From: Lytechinus pictus | Lineage: Eukaryota > Echinodermata > Echinoidea > Temnopleuroida > Toxopneustidae | Direction: 5' to 3' | DNA length: 64,000 nucleotides | Assembly (NCBI RefSeq): GCF_037042905.1 | Contig: NC_087254.1 | Span: 10,649,103-10,713,102, forward strand | Translations under genes and position numbers: made by a program | Notes under the pieces: model-generated | Seen by the model: the letters and a program-made list of their open reading frames with translations, nothing else | What the model was told of the DNA's origin: nothing | Databases searched by the model: none | In this document: positions 34,463 through 45,979 of the stretch, piece by piece | How positions within the stretch are numbered: the first letter of the stretch is position 1 | Layout of the letters: every line of letters begins with the position of its first letter

Positions 34463-34489
34463 ATGAGAACATTGATGCCTTGAATTTGA

Positions 34490-35045
34490 CCAATGTTGTC
34501 TTCACTTCAGGAGCGAGGTGTGTGTCAAGAAGGCCTATTCTAAAAAAAATACCCATCAGTAAAAGGATGAGTTTGTTTTTAATAATTGTCTAAAATTATT
34601 TTTAGGCCAGTAATGAGAGCTAGAAAGCATAGATTCAGTTTTCTGATCATGTAGACCTATATTTCATTTATCATGAAATAGTATTTGAATATTTATAAGT
34701 TATCGAATAAATCACATTTGCATACGATAAAAGTACCGTTAACATTAAAAAATAGGGTATCGATATTTATTTCATAACTCGTTTTGCAATGTGAATTGAT
34801 TTTTCTTTTATAAGTTTGAAGGATGAAGTGAATTTTATTTTTCTCGCGTTTTGAAATGGACGGATGTGATTTTCCCCTTTTCTGCAAATGTGTAAAATTA
34901 TGATCGTTTATCCTTACGTGTGTGTGTATATATTATCTATTGATTGTTATATAAGTTTATTTTTTATTTTACAGATTAAAGTAATATTTATGATTGATAA
35001 AAGAAATGAAAATGACTGCCTGTGTATTCTCTCACTTGTTTTTCT
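34490..35045. other. Intergenic AT-rich DNA
   Basis: Start of the region between the convergent genes A and B. No feature was recognised. Confidence 0.4.
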
Positions 35046-35050
35046 TAAAC

Positions 35051-35264
35051 TACACTCTGAAAACAGAGAAGTAAAAAACTACCTCAATTGGGTAGAAAGG
35101 GAACATGCATGTTTGCTGGGTAACCCCCCCCCCCCAATATTGGGAAAAATGTATGTTCCAACGCAACATTGCATAAAATTTACAAAATATTTGTTATCCT
35201 TTTACCCAACAAGCATGCATGTTCCCATTTTACCCATTATTGGGTAGAATTTTTTTTAGAGTGT
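35051..35264. mobile_element. Foldback MITE, ends ACACTCT / AGAGTGT
   Basis: ACACTCT at 35052 and AGAGTGT at 35258-35264 bound inverted arms. CAATTGGGTAGAAAGGGAAC with GCATGCATG..GGGTAA on the left matches TTACCCAAC..GCATGCATG..TACCCATTATTGGGTAGA on the right. A poly(C) run (about 35127-35138) sits inside. It is non-coding. Confidence 0.7.
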
Positions 35265-35269
35265 ACGAA

Positions 35270-36685
35270 CACAGCAAAAACTGTGGTGATTGGTGTACAA
35301 AGATTACCCAGGTGTTAAATTTTGGTTTTAGTTCAACATATGTGGGACTTATTACAACACCCTTGATTGTTACTTTTACACTATATGGTGTTAGGTTCAA
35401 TCTCTCGTGTGTAATTTTAACACCTCACACTCTTAAAAAGGTTTGGAAAAAAAGGCCAAATTTTTTAACCATCACTGGGCAACAAACTGTCCACACAACT
35501 ATTGGTTTAACTCTGTCGAAATTGGGTAATAAAAACTAATAATTATGTAATAAATTCAGTTAGATAATAATTTCCCAGAATACATATATATCTTTTTACC
35601 AACATACATTACCAAACACAGAGGACAGTATATAACCAAACATTTTAAGTGTGCAGGGTGCAGTGCTCTCGTGAAACCAACTGGTGTCAATTTTAACATC
35701 CCAGTTTTTACAATGTCCATCATAATTATGTATAATTAGAAAAGAGGTTTTCAAATGTTCATTAAAATTGTCAAATGCCGCGCCTTTTTATCTGAAGCGT
35801 TACAATATTAATGAGAAAATGGAAATGATAAATAATGCTTAGAATTATTTATCAACAGTACCTTGTACCCGCCTTAGGTTGTACAGACACACCAAAATTA
35901 GTCTTAATGGGGGAAAAATAAAAGTTTGCTTTTCAGGTCAAACCTAAAAGTACATTCGATTCAGTGCATATTAGTTATTCTGATCCTTACCATAGTAAAT
36001 AAAATAGTTTTATTTGAATAAGTAATGTTGACAAAATGAACTTAATTCAACGTATCAAAAGTACATGATTCAGTTTAAGTAGTGAAAGATCATTCGCCAT
36101 TATTTCATCCTAAAATTAGTTGACTGCGAAAAAGACACAAATGATAAAGCTAGTAGGCATACAGGGAGAGATGGCGCTTTACTTTTATAGATTTGATAAA
36201 TAATATAATGTAAGACATAAGATAACATTAATGTAAAAAAAAAGAAGAGGAACCAAAAGTTTGCCCTGCGGTATACCGCACACGGCAACGGGAAGTGCGG
36301 AAGAATTGCCTTTGTTTACAAGCATGACAAATATGTGTCTGTGAAATTACTCCGACAATCTGCACCCAGTATAGGACATGGACTATGAAACATGACAAAA
36401 GAAATATGTTCATGATAAGAATCGATTGCTTTAATCCAGGAATTTAGTGATACAGTAATATACAAATCTCTGAAGATATCATATACCCGGCGCACTGGCG
36501 TATAGATGGGGTGGGGGGCTTGGCTGTAAAACAACACAACAAAATTCTCACTACCTAGCAAAAAACAAGGGAAAAGCGATTTTGTGTCTCGCCCACTTAT
36601 GGAAATAACCAGAAATATCGTGATTTGCGAGGGCACGCAACAGAATTGTATCAAAACTTCATTGTGAAATGACTGGGATGGAATA
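35270..36685. other. Intergenic DNA without a supported gene
   Basis: A possible GGTGTTAAATT / AATTTTAACACC inverted motif pair lies at about 35312-35425. The 159-codon reverse frame at 36316-36795 runs into the tandem array to the right and has no domain. I see no gene. Confidence 0.4.
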
Positions 36686-36689
36686 ACAC

Positions 36690-37330
36690 TTGTCATAGGA
36701 GTCTTGTACGTAAACTTTAATGTTGACCTGAAAATGTCCGTTGAATACCATGTGACATCTGACTGCAGCATAACATGCAGGTCGCCAAAGTACATCTACC
36801 ATCCAAGTTTGGTTGAAAAGTGACTTACGGTTGCGGAGTTAGGTGTCATAAGAGAGTCTTGCATGTAAACTTTAATGTTGACCTGAAAGTGACCTTTGAC
36901 CTTATCATGTGACCTCTGACTGCAGCATAACATGCAGGTCCCCCAAGTTCATCTACCATCCAAGTTTGGTTGAAAAGCGACTTACGGTTGCGGAGTTAGG
37001 TGTCATAAGAGAGTCTTGCATGTAAACTTTAATGTTGACCTGAAAATTACCTTTGACCTTACCATGTGACCTCCGACTGCAGTATAACATGCAGGTCTCC
37101 CAAGTCCATCTACCACCCAAGTTTGGTTGAAAAATGACTTACGGTTGCGGAGTTAGCTGTCATAAGAGAGTCCGAGTGCATGTAAACTTTAACGTTGACC
37201 TGAAAATGACCTTTGACCTTACAGTGTGACCTCCGACTGCAGCATAACATGCAGGTCCCCCAAGTCCATCTACCATTCAAGTTTGGTTGAAAAGCAACTT
37301 ACGGTTGTGGAGTTATGTGTCATTAGGTTT
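36690..37330 (+). repeat. Tandem array of about 157-bp units carrying TGACCTTTGACCT
   Basis: CTTACGG motifs at 36824, 36981, 37138 and 37298 set the period at 157-160 bp. Units share AACTTTAATGTTGACCTGAA, TGACCTTTGACCT, CTGACTGCAGCATAACATGC and a CCAAGTTTGGTTGAAAA stretch. TGACCTTTGACCT is exact at 36890 and 37207, and one base off at 37047. The array ends in GACGGACGGACGACGG-like sequence. It is related to 47750-48525. Confidence 0.8.
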
Positions 37331-37958
37331 GTGACGGACGGACGACGGACGACATTTGGATCCCTAAGTTTCGCCTTCACCTCTGGTGGGCGAGGCAAAA
37401 AAGGAGAAAAAGAAAGAAAGCACGATATCATATTCTGCATATTCGGTCAAAATCTATCAAAAAACATCAAATTTTTGCCCGCTTGCTTCGCTCGTATTTT
37501 TTGGGTTGAGATTTCGCTCCTTTCGCCATGTCTGGGCCCCCTCAACATTTTTTGGCTCGTAATGCTTCTATCCCAGTGGAAATATTTTCGCCGTTTGCCA
37601 AAATGAAAGTTCTTGCTAATGTAGAAAGTGTAAATGGCACTGTGATTTTGGCGCAAAACTTAGAAACCGTAGAAAAAAAAAATCATCGATGGTGTAGAAA
37701 ACAAGGCAAATTGACGTCACAATTGGCATATCAGCTGATAGAATGTTGTTAGATATTACTTCCATGATCTATTGGCCTTTATAAAGCAGGAAGCAGAATG
37801 TTTGGAGACACGATACATTTAAAATGTCAAAGTATCAGGTCTATAACGCTCCTGATTTGGTAGCAATATTCCGGTCCCGTTCTTGTTCATATAATTGATG
37901 AATACTAATTACAAGTAATACCAGCCGTGAAAATAATAAGCGTTGTTTTTTCCCCACC

Positions 37959-38098
37959 TGGGGTCCGTTGCAGAAACAGTTGCGATCAAACGCAACTCAA
38001 AACAATTGATTTTCAGCCAATGAAGCATCCGTATTCGGGACTTGCGCTTGATATTTTGACTTGCGTTCAAACGCAACTCTTTCTGCAACAGGCCCCAG
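37959..38098. mobile_element. Foldback MITE, ends CTGGGGTCCGTTGCAG
   Basis: CTGGGGTCCGTTGCAGAAAC on the left faces CTGCAACAGGCCCCAG on the right. The inner arms TTGCGATCAAACGCAACTC and ACTTGCGTTCAAACGCAACT also match the inverted layout. The 140-bp element can form one long hairpin. It is non-coding. Confidence 0.75.
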
Positions 38099-38099
38099 A

Positions 38100-39185
38100 T
38101 ATGACAAGTCAGTTCAGAAAACACCAATTTGTTTGAAAAGGTCACATATTGATGTTAATAACATTATGTGATCTGCAATATGTATGATTTGCTCGGAATG
38201 GGGTTATGTACTGTCCGCCTTTTCTAAAATTCTCAGGAGGTTTGAACTGTGCAATCGGTATTAAGATTAGATTTTTGTCAAAATTCATTTGGATGTAATC
38301 CGCATATAAGATGATACATGAAAAAAGTAAAATGGGAGAATATGATTTCCATCATAAAGGTCAATAATATTATTGTCATATGAAAGCAACTAGGGGTTTT
38401 TAACCATGGAAATAAAGGCAGTCACTGATGAGACATGCGGGGCATTTCCCGGGGCGGATCAACCATTGGCCGGTGGGGCGGGGATACATTAGAAATTTTG
38501 TGCCAAACAAACCACGAATATCACATAGGACTATAGTGTATGCACTTCATGTTACTTACTCAATTAACTCAGGTGCGTAAGCAAGGTGGCGGGGGGGGGG
38601 GGGAGTCTAAAGCTTCTCCCTAACTTCAAAATTTGTTATAGTCAATCATGTATCAATCGAAGTTTCGTGATTACCTAGACATAATGCACCACATTTATTA
38701 TTAAGTCCAACCCACGGTGTTTGAACCGACATATAGGAATGCGCATCCATTTTTTTTTTTGGGGGGGGGCATGGGGTAGGGTCCATATAGTTTAGTGTTT
38801 ATACATCACAATTGTGTATTTGATGGAAGGGGGATCGGAAGCTACATTCAATTTCGAATTGCCAAACGATGCATCTACAATGACTATGAATTTCCCAGGT
38901 TACTTTAGATCTGATATTATTTTTTTGTTATACTGCAAGTAACGCCAGCGTAAATACGATCATCATAATTACACCATACCTAGTAAACATACTCTGTTGG
39001 GAAAATGTGAAGAGAATGAACCACGGCTACGCTACGTGCAATTTGAATGTCATCGGAATCATTTCTGGTTCATTAACCACTGCTATCAGGGTATTTTTAG
39101 GGAACACCGAGTATAAACATGATTAATATCGTTCGCTGAATTCCCACAGGTAAATATATTTTCCTCGCAGTCTATATTGTTGTAA
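38100..39185. other. Intergenic DNA with poly(G) runs
   Basis: Poly(G) runs near 38590-38602 and 38761-38769. No frame of interest and no clear repeat boundaries. Confidence 0.4.
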
Positions 39186-39187
39186 AG

Positions 39188-39964
39188 TTAAAGGTCAAGT
39201 CCACCCCAGAAAAAATGATGATTTGAGTAAATAGAGAAAAATCAAACTAGCATAACGCTGACAACTTCATCAAAATCGGATGTAAAATAAGAAAGTTAAG
39301 ACATTTTAAATTTTCGCTTTTTCACGAAACAGTGATATGCACAACTCAGTGACATGCAAATGAGACAGACGATGAGGTCCCTCACTCACTATTTCTCCTG
39401 TTTTTTATTGTTTGAATTATACAACATTTTACAGATTTGACATCAAGGACCAACTTGACTGAACCATATAGTATTAAACAATGCTAATTCCACATGCTCA
39501 GGGAGGAATTAATCGTTGATTCACTGCACATTGAGGACTAAATTAGAATATTTCATATTTAATATAACGAAATACTAAAGAAATAGTGGGTGGATGACGT
39601 CATCAGTCTCCAAATTTGCATACCGACCAGGGGGCCGTTTCATAAAGCTGATCGTAAGTTAAGAGCGACTATAAGAACGACTGGTGATCCTTTCTTGTGG
39701 TAAATGATATTCACCATTGGTGATTATTTAGAGCGTAAGAAAGGTTCACCAGTCGTTCTTAAAGTCGTTCATATCTTACGAACAGCTTTATGAAACACCC
39801 ACCAGGATGTGCATAACTGATTTATGAAATTAAGCAAACTTTAAAATGTCATAACTTTCTTATTTTCCATCCGATTTCGATGAAATTTTCAGTGTTACGT
39901 TTGTTGGATATTCCTCTTTTTATTGAAATCATTTTTTTTGTTGTTGGGGTGGAATGTCATTTAA
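39188..39964 (+). mobile_element. TTAA MITE, family 1, copy 3, interrupted by a nested element
   Basis: TTAA at 39188 precedes AGGTCAAGTCCACCCC; the right end is GGGGTGGAATGTCAT before TTAA at 39961. All family motifs are present, but the usual CCGACCAGGATGTGCAT is split by a 170-bp insertion (39631-39800). Without the insertion its length matches the roughly 605-bp family. Confidence 0.85.
39631..39800. mobile_element. Nested 170-bp foldback element
   Basis: Inserted into the MITE with ACCAG on both sides (39626-39630 and 39801-39805), a likely 5-bp target duplication. Its ends are inverted (CCGTTTCATAAAGCTG and CAGCTTTATGAAAC), and arms such as GAACGACTGGTG and CACCAGTCGTTC pair. Remnants of the same family occur near 58261 and 59020-59097. 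Confidence 0.75.
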
Positions 39965-41925
39965 ATATACAAAGTACACTATACTCATAATGAGACGAAA
40001 TACAGGAAAAAAGACAATTTTCCTCAAGAAATAGTAATTTATTTTCACAAAATAATGTGGCCCCAAAAGATCGTCTTCCAATTATATATAGTACACCCAA
40101 GTGTTCATCTACATCAAGAAAACACTTTGACGATGATTTTACCATAATATTGGCAAGTCAATGGTAGAAAAAGAAAATCACAGAATGATCAGACATACAT
40201 TTCATACCAAAGAACAAAAGAACATATTAAAGACGTGATGTGTCAATCATAGTTACTGATGTCGTCATGATTAATACCTCGCAAGTGTACCGGCTGTTAG
40301 GCTCCAGGAGAAAAAAATAGAAGATAAGAAAAATAAAAGAAGATATGGAAATGGGTATGGAAATGGAGGATACGGATGCGGAAAATAAACTAAAGAGCGA
40401 GGGACAGAGAGAGAGAGAGAGAGGGGGGGGGGGGGGCAGCGAAGGAGAGAGAGTGTAATTTGCGTGCCTATGTATGTAAGTATGTATGTATGTATGTGTG
40501 AGTGTGAGGGTGTGTGTGTGTGTGTGTTGAGAGATAATGGGGGTTACAAGAGATAGAAAGAGGTAGAAAATAAGGGATATGGGTGATACATACTAGAATG
40601 AGGAAAAGGGAAGGGACAGATGCACAGATAGATAGACAGAGTAATGGGGAGAAGGAAGTGGGAGCATGGGCAAAGTCTGTTTAAGTAACAGACAGTAAGG
40701 GAAGGAATACCCTTTTACAGAGCTCAAATCTATTACATCAGATTATTCCTCCTAACTAGAGATAATAAGTTAACGTGCAAAGCTAATAAATTAATAACTA
40801 AAATAAGATACATGTATCAATCCCTCTTATTCACCGACCACGAATATGAAAAAAATGATTATAATCATTGAAATGATTAATTAACATTTTCATATCAATT
40901 ACATTGAATTATCTAATAAAAATCAATACATTTTACACAGGCTCATGATTACTTACTTTGGTTATATACAAATACTTCTGATCAATTAAAAAACATTGAG
41001 AAAGAGTATAGAAGTATAATTTGCGAGAGTACATGATCAATAAATATATAATTTACAAAATATACGATTCATTCATGAAACATCAATCGTATGAAACACA
41101 CGCCATCTATACATACAATATAATGAATAGTCTCACCCACTCAACAATTAACATGGCACTTGAAGCATGTATGTCATAAATCAATCTAATAAATTACGTA
41201 CATTTATGCTTTGAACAAAATAAGAATTACAATACTAAGCAAGAAACCACTAAGAAAAAGACAATGCACTACACAACTAGGCAAAAATGGCAATTTCTAC
41301 TGGCGCAAACAATACTACGACAAAAATACATGTATTAGAATAATAGTGTTCAATGAAGGTTTCATAAGCGCATTAAAAAAAAAATTCAGCTTCATTTTCA
41401 AGTTACCGTGGTAACTACACCATCGAAGTATTGCTTGATGAATGATCGGCATCTTCAGTCAGGGCATTGATATTCTCTCTGACAAAGTAATGAAAGCAAA
41501 AACAAAACAATACAATAAATTACATTACATCGATCGTTCACTGATGTAAGAATGAAACATTAATGTGAACATCTTCTCAAGGATTACACGAAACGGTTGA
41601 GAATTGAGAAAGCAAAGGAAGTAAATGCTACAAGTTTACATAATAAGAAAACAATAATTTGGAAATCATTAATAGAAGAGTAATAATGGTCTTAAAGTGT
41701 ATTTTTAAAATCGCTGCATTTATTAACTATCAACACGTTTCACAACAATTGTGAAAAAAAAACACACACAACATATAAGTAATTAAATTGCATTAATAAA
41801 TCTAAATATAGGGAATTATGGTTTTCAAGCGCCAAAACGTTTCGGTTCCGACGTTATGCGCTTGTTAAGCTCATCTGATTTAATGACGGGAAAATAGTTG
41901 CAATAGCCTAAAAAATGCAATGCTT
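39965..41925. other. Intergenic AT-rich DNA with microsatellites
   Basis: It includes a low-complexity tract at about 40395-40530 with (GA)n, a poly(G) run near 40425, TATG repeats and (GT)n. Other parts are AT-rich and featureless. I see no gene. Confidence 0.5.
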
Positions 41926-41931
41926 TACCGC

Positions 41932-42059
41932 GCAGTCACATTTCCCCCGAGTTGAAAACAGCTGTTTTGATATTTTTGTACCAGCTACATATAGGTGGTT
42001 TGATAAAACGGCTGTTTTCGACTCGCCGTACGGCCGCCGTAGGGGGAAATGTGACTGCA
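41932..42059. mobile_element. Inverted-repeat MITE, ends GCAGTCACATTTCCCCC
   Basis: GCAGTCACATTTCCCCC at 41932 is the inverse of GGGGGAAATGTGACTGC ending at 42058. Inner arms GAGTTGAAAACAGCTGTTTT and AAAACGGCTGTTTTCGACTC also pair. The 128-bp element is non-coding. Confidence 0.8.
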
Positions 42060-42310
42060 GCATTAGTCACACCACAGAATCCGACTCATAACCGACCGAT
42101 GGTATGTCATTGGAAAACAATCAGAAGATATGTGATACCGGTCTTGGTTTGGACACCACCAATCTCCTTCATTTTCACTTCATATCTTATTATATGTATA
42201 ACTGATTATGCTAGATTCTCTTAGGAATAGGGGTCTAGCTCACTTTCACTAAAAGAAGCTAAGATTCCATTCATAATCAACTCTTACACAAGAAATGGAA
42301 CCAATTGCGA

Positions 42311-42419
42311 CACAGTCACACCAATGAAACCGACTCCAGACCGACCAATGGTATAACGTTGTTTTCCAATGTCATACCATTGGTTGGTTTGGAGTCGGTT
42401 TCACTGGTGGACTGTGGCA
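42311..42419. mobile_element. Palindromic element, CCGACTCCAGACCGACCAAT arms
   Basis: CACAGTCACACCAATGAAAC faces GTTTCACTGGTGGACTGTG. The arms CGACTCCAGACC..CCAATGGTAT and ATACCATTGG..GGAGTCG pair. A single related arm lies at about 42063-42115, so this may be the better-preserved copy of a local duplication. Confidence 0.7.
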
Positions 42420-42888
42420 TTATCTTAGACATAAATGACATACGTCTCTAGAACATCTAGAATTCAGAATGAGAGTATTGGTAAACCCTTACCTTTCTCT
42501 CCATTGGGGCAAGGGTAAAACATATGGGGAGCGTTCCATGAAATGTTTTATTAATGATTTCCCAAGACTGTGGCATTTTGTTAGCCATGACATAGGTCTC
42601 TAGAACATCTAAAATTCAGAATGAGGATATTGGTGTACCCGCAGCTGCTCTTTCCCTTCTCTCCATTGGGGCAAGGGTAAACACATATGGGGAGCATTCC
42701 ATGAAATGTTTTATTAATGATTTACCCAGACTGTGGCATGATGGTAGACATACATGACATTGGTCTCTAGAACTTCTAGAATTATGAATGAGAGTATTGG
42801 TGTACCCTTGCCCTTCTCTCCATTGGGGCAAGGGTAAACACATATGGGGAGCGTTACATGAAATGTTTTGTTAATGATTTCCCCAGAC
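42410..42888 (+). repeat. Three-unit tandem array, period 156-163 bp
   Basis: Units begin with GACTGTGGCAT at 42410, 42566 and 42729. They share CTCTAGAACATCTAGAATTC-like, CTCTCCATTGGGGCAAGGGT and CCATGAAATGTTTTATTAAT-like segments. The repeated frame seen in reverse translation is a by-product of the repeat. Confidence 0.8.
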
Positions 42889-42889
42889 T

Positions 42890-43720
42890 AATTTACCTTC
42901 AGCCAATCAGATGCAATGATTTGCAGTAGCTGATGATAGTTGGTGAAAATCACTGACTGTTTATGATGAACACTATAACTGTCATGACCGCATATGATAC
43001 CTCAATACAAAATCAGATTGCTTTTGAGAATAAATGTAATCTTAAGTAGAAAGTAACTTGACATAAAAAGCAGAAGCTAATTGAATACTTTAATTGATTA
43101 AAATGTAGACTTGTAAATATAAGCATTTCAGATTACCATGTGAAAACATTAAACAGGGAACAGCTAAATGATTATTTTGGACATTGTTTAAGAAGGAAAG
43201 ACAAACCTAGAAGATAACATTCGCACGAAACTTATAACTTGTACTCATAAGAACACTTAGAATTGCACAAAATGAATAATAAATTTCGAAATGCATATCA
43301 CATTATCATTCTATCCTTGTTAAGGGATGAATAAAAAAACACTTTAGCGGCTCTTGCTTTTTTCGGAGTTGACAATTTTCTTTTTGACGATACTTACAAA
43401 GAGCTGTGAACTTTACAATAAAATTCTGACGATTGAACGAAACCACTGGAATTTCATTCAATCAACTTATCATGAGTAATAAATCCAAACATGCGAAAAT
43501 GCCAACACAATAGTTGACTTAGTCATGTAACATAAAAATGGAGAAGTCTTGACGCAACATTGACGCATTTCAGAGAGAGAGAGAGAGAGCGAGAGGGGAT
43601 CACGCGTGTCTACACTTATAAAACGGAATGCTTCAGATTTCGCATTAACTTCTTGTAGAAGTCTTACTGTTCACCAGTCATAATCAATAAAAAGAGAAGA
43701 AAACTTCTTTTTTTCTCATT
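42890..43720 (-). other. Region downstream of gene B (likely includes its 3' UTR)
   Basis: AT-rich sequence with a (GA)n run near 43573-43590. No clear AATAAA in minus orientation was found close to the gene B stop, so the transcript end is undefined. Confidence 0.35.
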
Positions 43721-43721
43721 A

Positions 43722-44019
43722 TTAAAAGTCAAAGTCATCATCGTCAAGATCCGAGCCGTACGGTTGCATGGCTTCCTTTTCCTTGTAGTCTTCTATCCGC
43801 GGTTCCGGTTTGAAGACTTCATCTTCGGATCCGATTCTTGTCACGCATCGCGAGAGTTGTTCAAGAATTATGGAAAGACGTCGGTCCAGAGCTTCAAGGT
43901 GCTCCTCCACTATGACTGGGGCTATTCTATCGGTTGCTAGCGAATCTCTCATGACATCACTTAATCGATATCTGTCTGACGCAAGAAGCTTGAGACGTTC
44001 GTGCGTAGACCGTCGTAAT
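43722..44019 (-). CDS. Gene B terminal exon: coiled-coil-like segment and acidic C-terminus
   Basis: Read on the - strand, the acceptor ATATTTCTATAG (AG = 44021-44020) opens a frame of 98 codons ending in TAA at 43724-43722. One leading base completes the codon split by the previous intron. The sequence starts LRRSTHERLKLLAS, then a helical, heptad-like part around EEHLEALDRRLSIILEQL, then a charged tail ending in DLDDDDFDF. The 298-nt open frame, residue composition and splice phase all favour real coding sequence. An open frame on the opposite strand (43810-44025) is its shadow. I do not recognise the protein; cytosolic or nuclear location would be a guess. Confidence 0.85.
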
Positions 44020-44814
44020 CTATAGAAATATTAACAACAAACATAAATGTCATTGTCATGAATTTGCTAATCGTGCTGTAGATGAAAGGCCAGTTTTAAT
44101 GAATAATATTTCCCTTTTTAAGATTTACATAGGCCTACTAGCATGAAACGTCTCATCATGATCATTAAGGATCTTTGACATACAAACAGGACAGTAATAA
44201 AATGCCATCTCCTTGGAGTATAATAAAAACTGTTTGTTTTCTAGCCCCACCGTCTTTATTGATGGCGGCGATTTGGAGACTATAGTGAGCTAGAAGAAAA
44301 ACAAATTGCACAATGGGCACCGACGGATTTATCTAGGCTATTTTGTCATATTTTATGAATATCTTAACAAATATGCCTTGTAAGCTTCAATGATAATGAT
44401 ATTATGTTAAGTATTATAGCTCGGATGGTATTCCGAGATACCGACTTAGAAAACTCTTTTCATTCACGGTATTGTCTGCTCAAATACAAAATATATATAT
44501 ATACAACCTTGGAAAGAATATGTTCCTTAAGTTCTGAAGAGGAATCAAGACCTTATGAATAAACAATTGAAGACAACATAAGCAGATATTAATATAAAAT
44601 TTTGACCGAAATGGAACAGATAAGGAAGTTATACTTCTTGAAAGTTGTACAAACATGCAATCTCTAAACTTGTTTGGATCTCTAATTGGCCGAATTGATA
44701 TGGCACATCCTCAATTTAAAACACAAAAAAAAACAATAACAAAATACTTAAAAACATTTTCAAGTAACCATCATTTCCTCGGAAATAGCGCCAATATGAT
44801 AACTGTCTACGTAC

Positions 44815-44874
44815 CTACAACACTGAATTAGAGGAGCCAATATACTGAGTTCATCATGTCTGTGCTTTCCGAAT
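44815..44874 (-). CDS. Gene B internal exon, 60 nt
   Basis: Too short for a conventional frame search but strongly framed by splice sites: acceptor GTCTGATTTCAG (AG = 44876-44875) and donor TTGTAG|GTACGT (44815/44814). The exon encodes about 20 residues, FGKHRHDELSILAPLIQCC, between two split codons, and keeps phase 2 on both sides. The frame is open only in the phase dictated by its neighbours, which supports the join. Confidence 0.75.
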
Positions 44875-44929
44875 CTGAAATCAGACAAAAAACACATAAA
44901 ATAAGTTATGATCTACCATGTTGTTGTCA

Positions 44930-45142
44930 TAATAATGATGCAAGTTACTACAATCATATAGCGCTTTAGCGTTGCAAACTATTACCCCAGCTTCAGCACA
45001 GCTATCCTGATCTAGCGCACGAGCGTGTGGCAAATACAGATGAACCCCTTTCCCAACAGATGCAAGAGCTGCAATGGAATTTGAACCCCGGACCTTGTGG
45101 TTCAAATTCTGGAGACTTATCCACTGAGCCACCACTCCTCTA
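44930..45142 (-). mobile_element. tRNA-derived SINE-like element, family S, copy 2
   Basis: On the - strand, GTGGTGGCTCAGTGGATAAG and GGGGTTCAAATTCCATTG form a tRNA-like head (about 45065-45140), followed by a body resembling 24880-25162. It sits in the gene B intron just upstream of the 60-nt exon. Confidence 0.7.
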
Positions 45143-45979
45143 GATTTTGTTTGAATAATGAATAGCCAATAAAGAAAAAATAAAGCATCTGCATCGTTTT
45201 CATACATTTCCGCTAACACCATAGAATGCAAAAATAACCCCACTTCAAGAGCGGCTATCAAAATTTAGGTACTTTTAGTGGGGCACTTCATGTTGAAAAT
45301 AATATGATTTGACCAGAAAGAATATGCAATAGCAAGCTGATGACATCATCTGCCAACACATAATTTTCTGTTGAATGAAATTTTTGTCATTGAATAATGT
45401 AAAAGTAAAACTGACTACGTAGCTTTGATGTGCAAACTTACCACTGCTGAAACTTATTTAGTTACAAGAAAGAGCAAAATACACAAATGCATGACAATAT
45501 TAAGTAAGTTTGATAACAGGTAATAAAGATTAAAAAAAAAAAGTGGATACATGATATCACCAACCCAATTGCATATCCATGACGACATCCATATACTCAC
45601 AATGCATTGCTTCACAAAATAATACATTAACTTTGTTATCTTTAATAAGATTTGACATTTTCCTTTTGAGTTTACCTTATTAGTTTTATTCCATTTATTC
45701 AGATATCACTTTTCTGCAATACCCTTTAACAAGACTATCGTACACAGAGTAACGCAAACCCGTCATAATTATTATACGTTATTTTAAATGTAATTTTGAC
45801 CTTTAAGATAAAGAGAGTTTTGGCGAATGAATAACACGAACTCATCCTTATTACAAAAGTCATAGCCGATTAAATGGGTTTTGCCCACATGTGTACGAAA
45901 ACTGTCATACTTTTTGTCAAAAGTACCTTCTTATTATTTGCCGGTGACATAGTAATCAGATTAAAAATACATCTTCCAA

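Larger units (their letters stand above)
15839..34485 (+). other. Gene A transcription unit (proposed span)
   Basis: Proposed exons are 15839-16158, 25381-25843 and 31834 to about 34485. Intron 1 (16159-25380) and intron 2 (25844-31833) both have GT-AG ends. Intron 1 holds a TTAA MITE, a family 1 MITE, SINE-like elements and a hAT-like element. Intron 2 holds an inverted-repeat pair and a tRNA-like sequence. The coding join lies between whole codons. Additional exons in intron 1 cannot be excluded. Confidence 0.5.
32059..34485 (+). other. Gene A 3' untranslated region
   Basis: From the TAG to an AATAAA at 34457-34462, followed by TG-rich sequence (ACCAATGTTGTC), a plausible poly(A) signal. 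No earlier frame continues the protein; short frames at 32052-32383 are unsupported. It contains a decayed foldback repeat (about 32990-33123) and a segment homologous to 61085-61400. A long 3' UTR is common for regulated signalling genes. The end point is inferred. Confidence 0.45.

Noticed and set aside
36316-36795. 159-codon minus-strand frame, the longest in the window
   Set aside because: No recognisable domain, crosses into the 157-bp tandem array, and has no flanking splice sites that extend it.
36690-37330. CRISPR array
   Set aside because: Spacing is regular, but units are full-length 157-bp copies without unique spacers, and the genome is eukaryotic.
43810-44025. 71-codon plus-strand frame
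   Set aside because: It is the antisense shadow of the gene B terminal exon.
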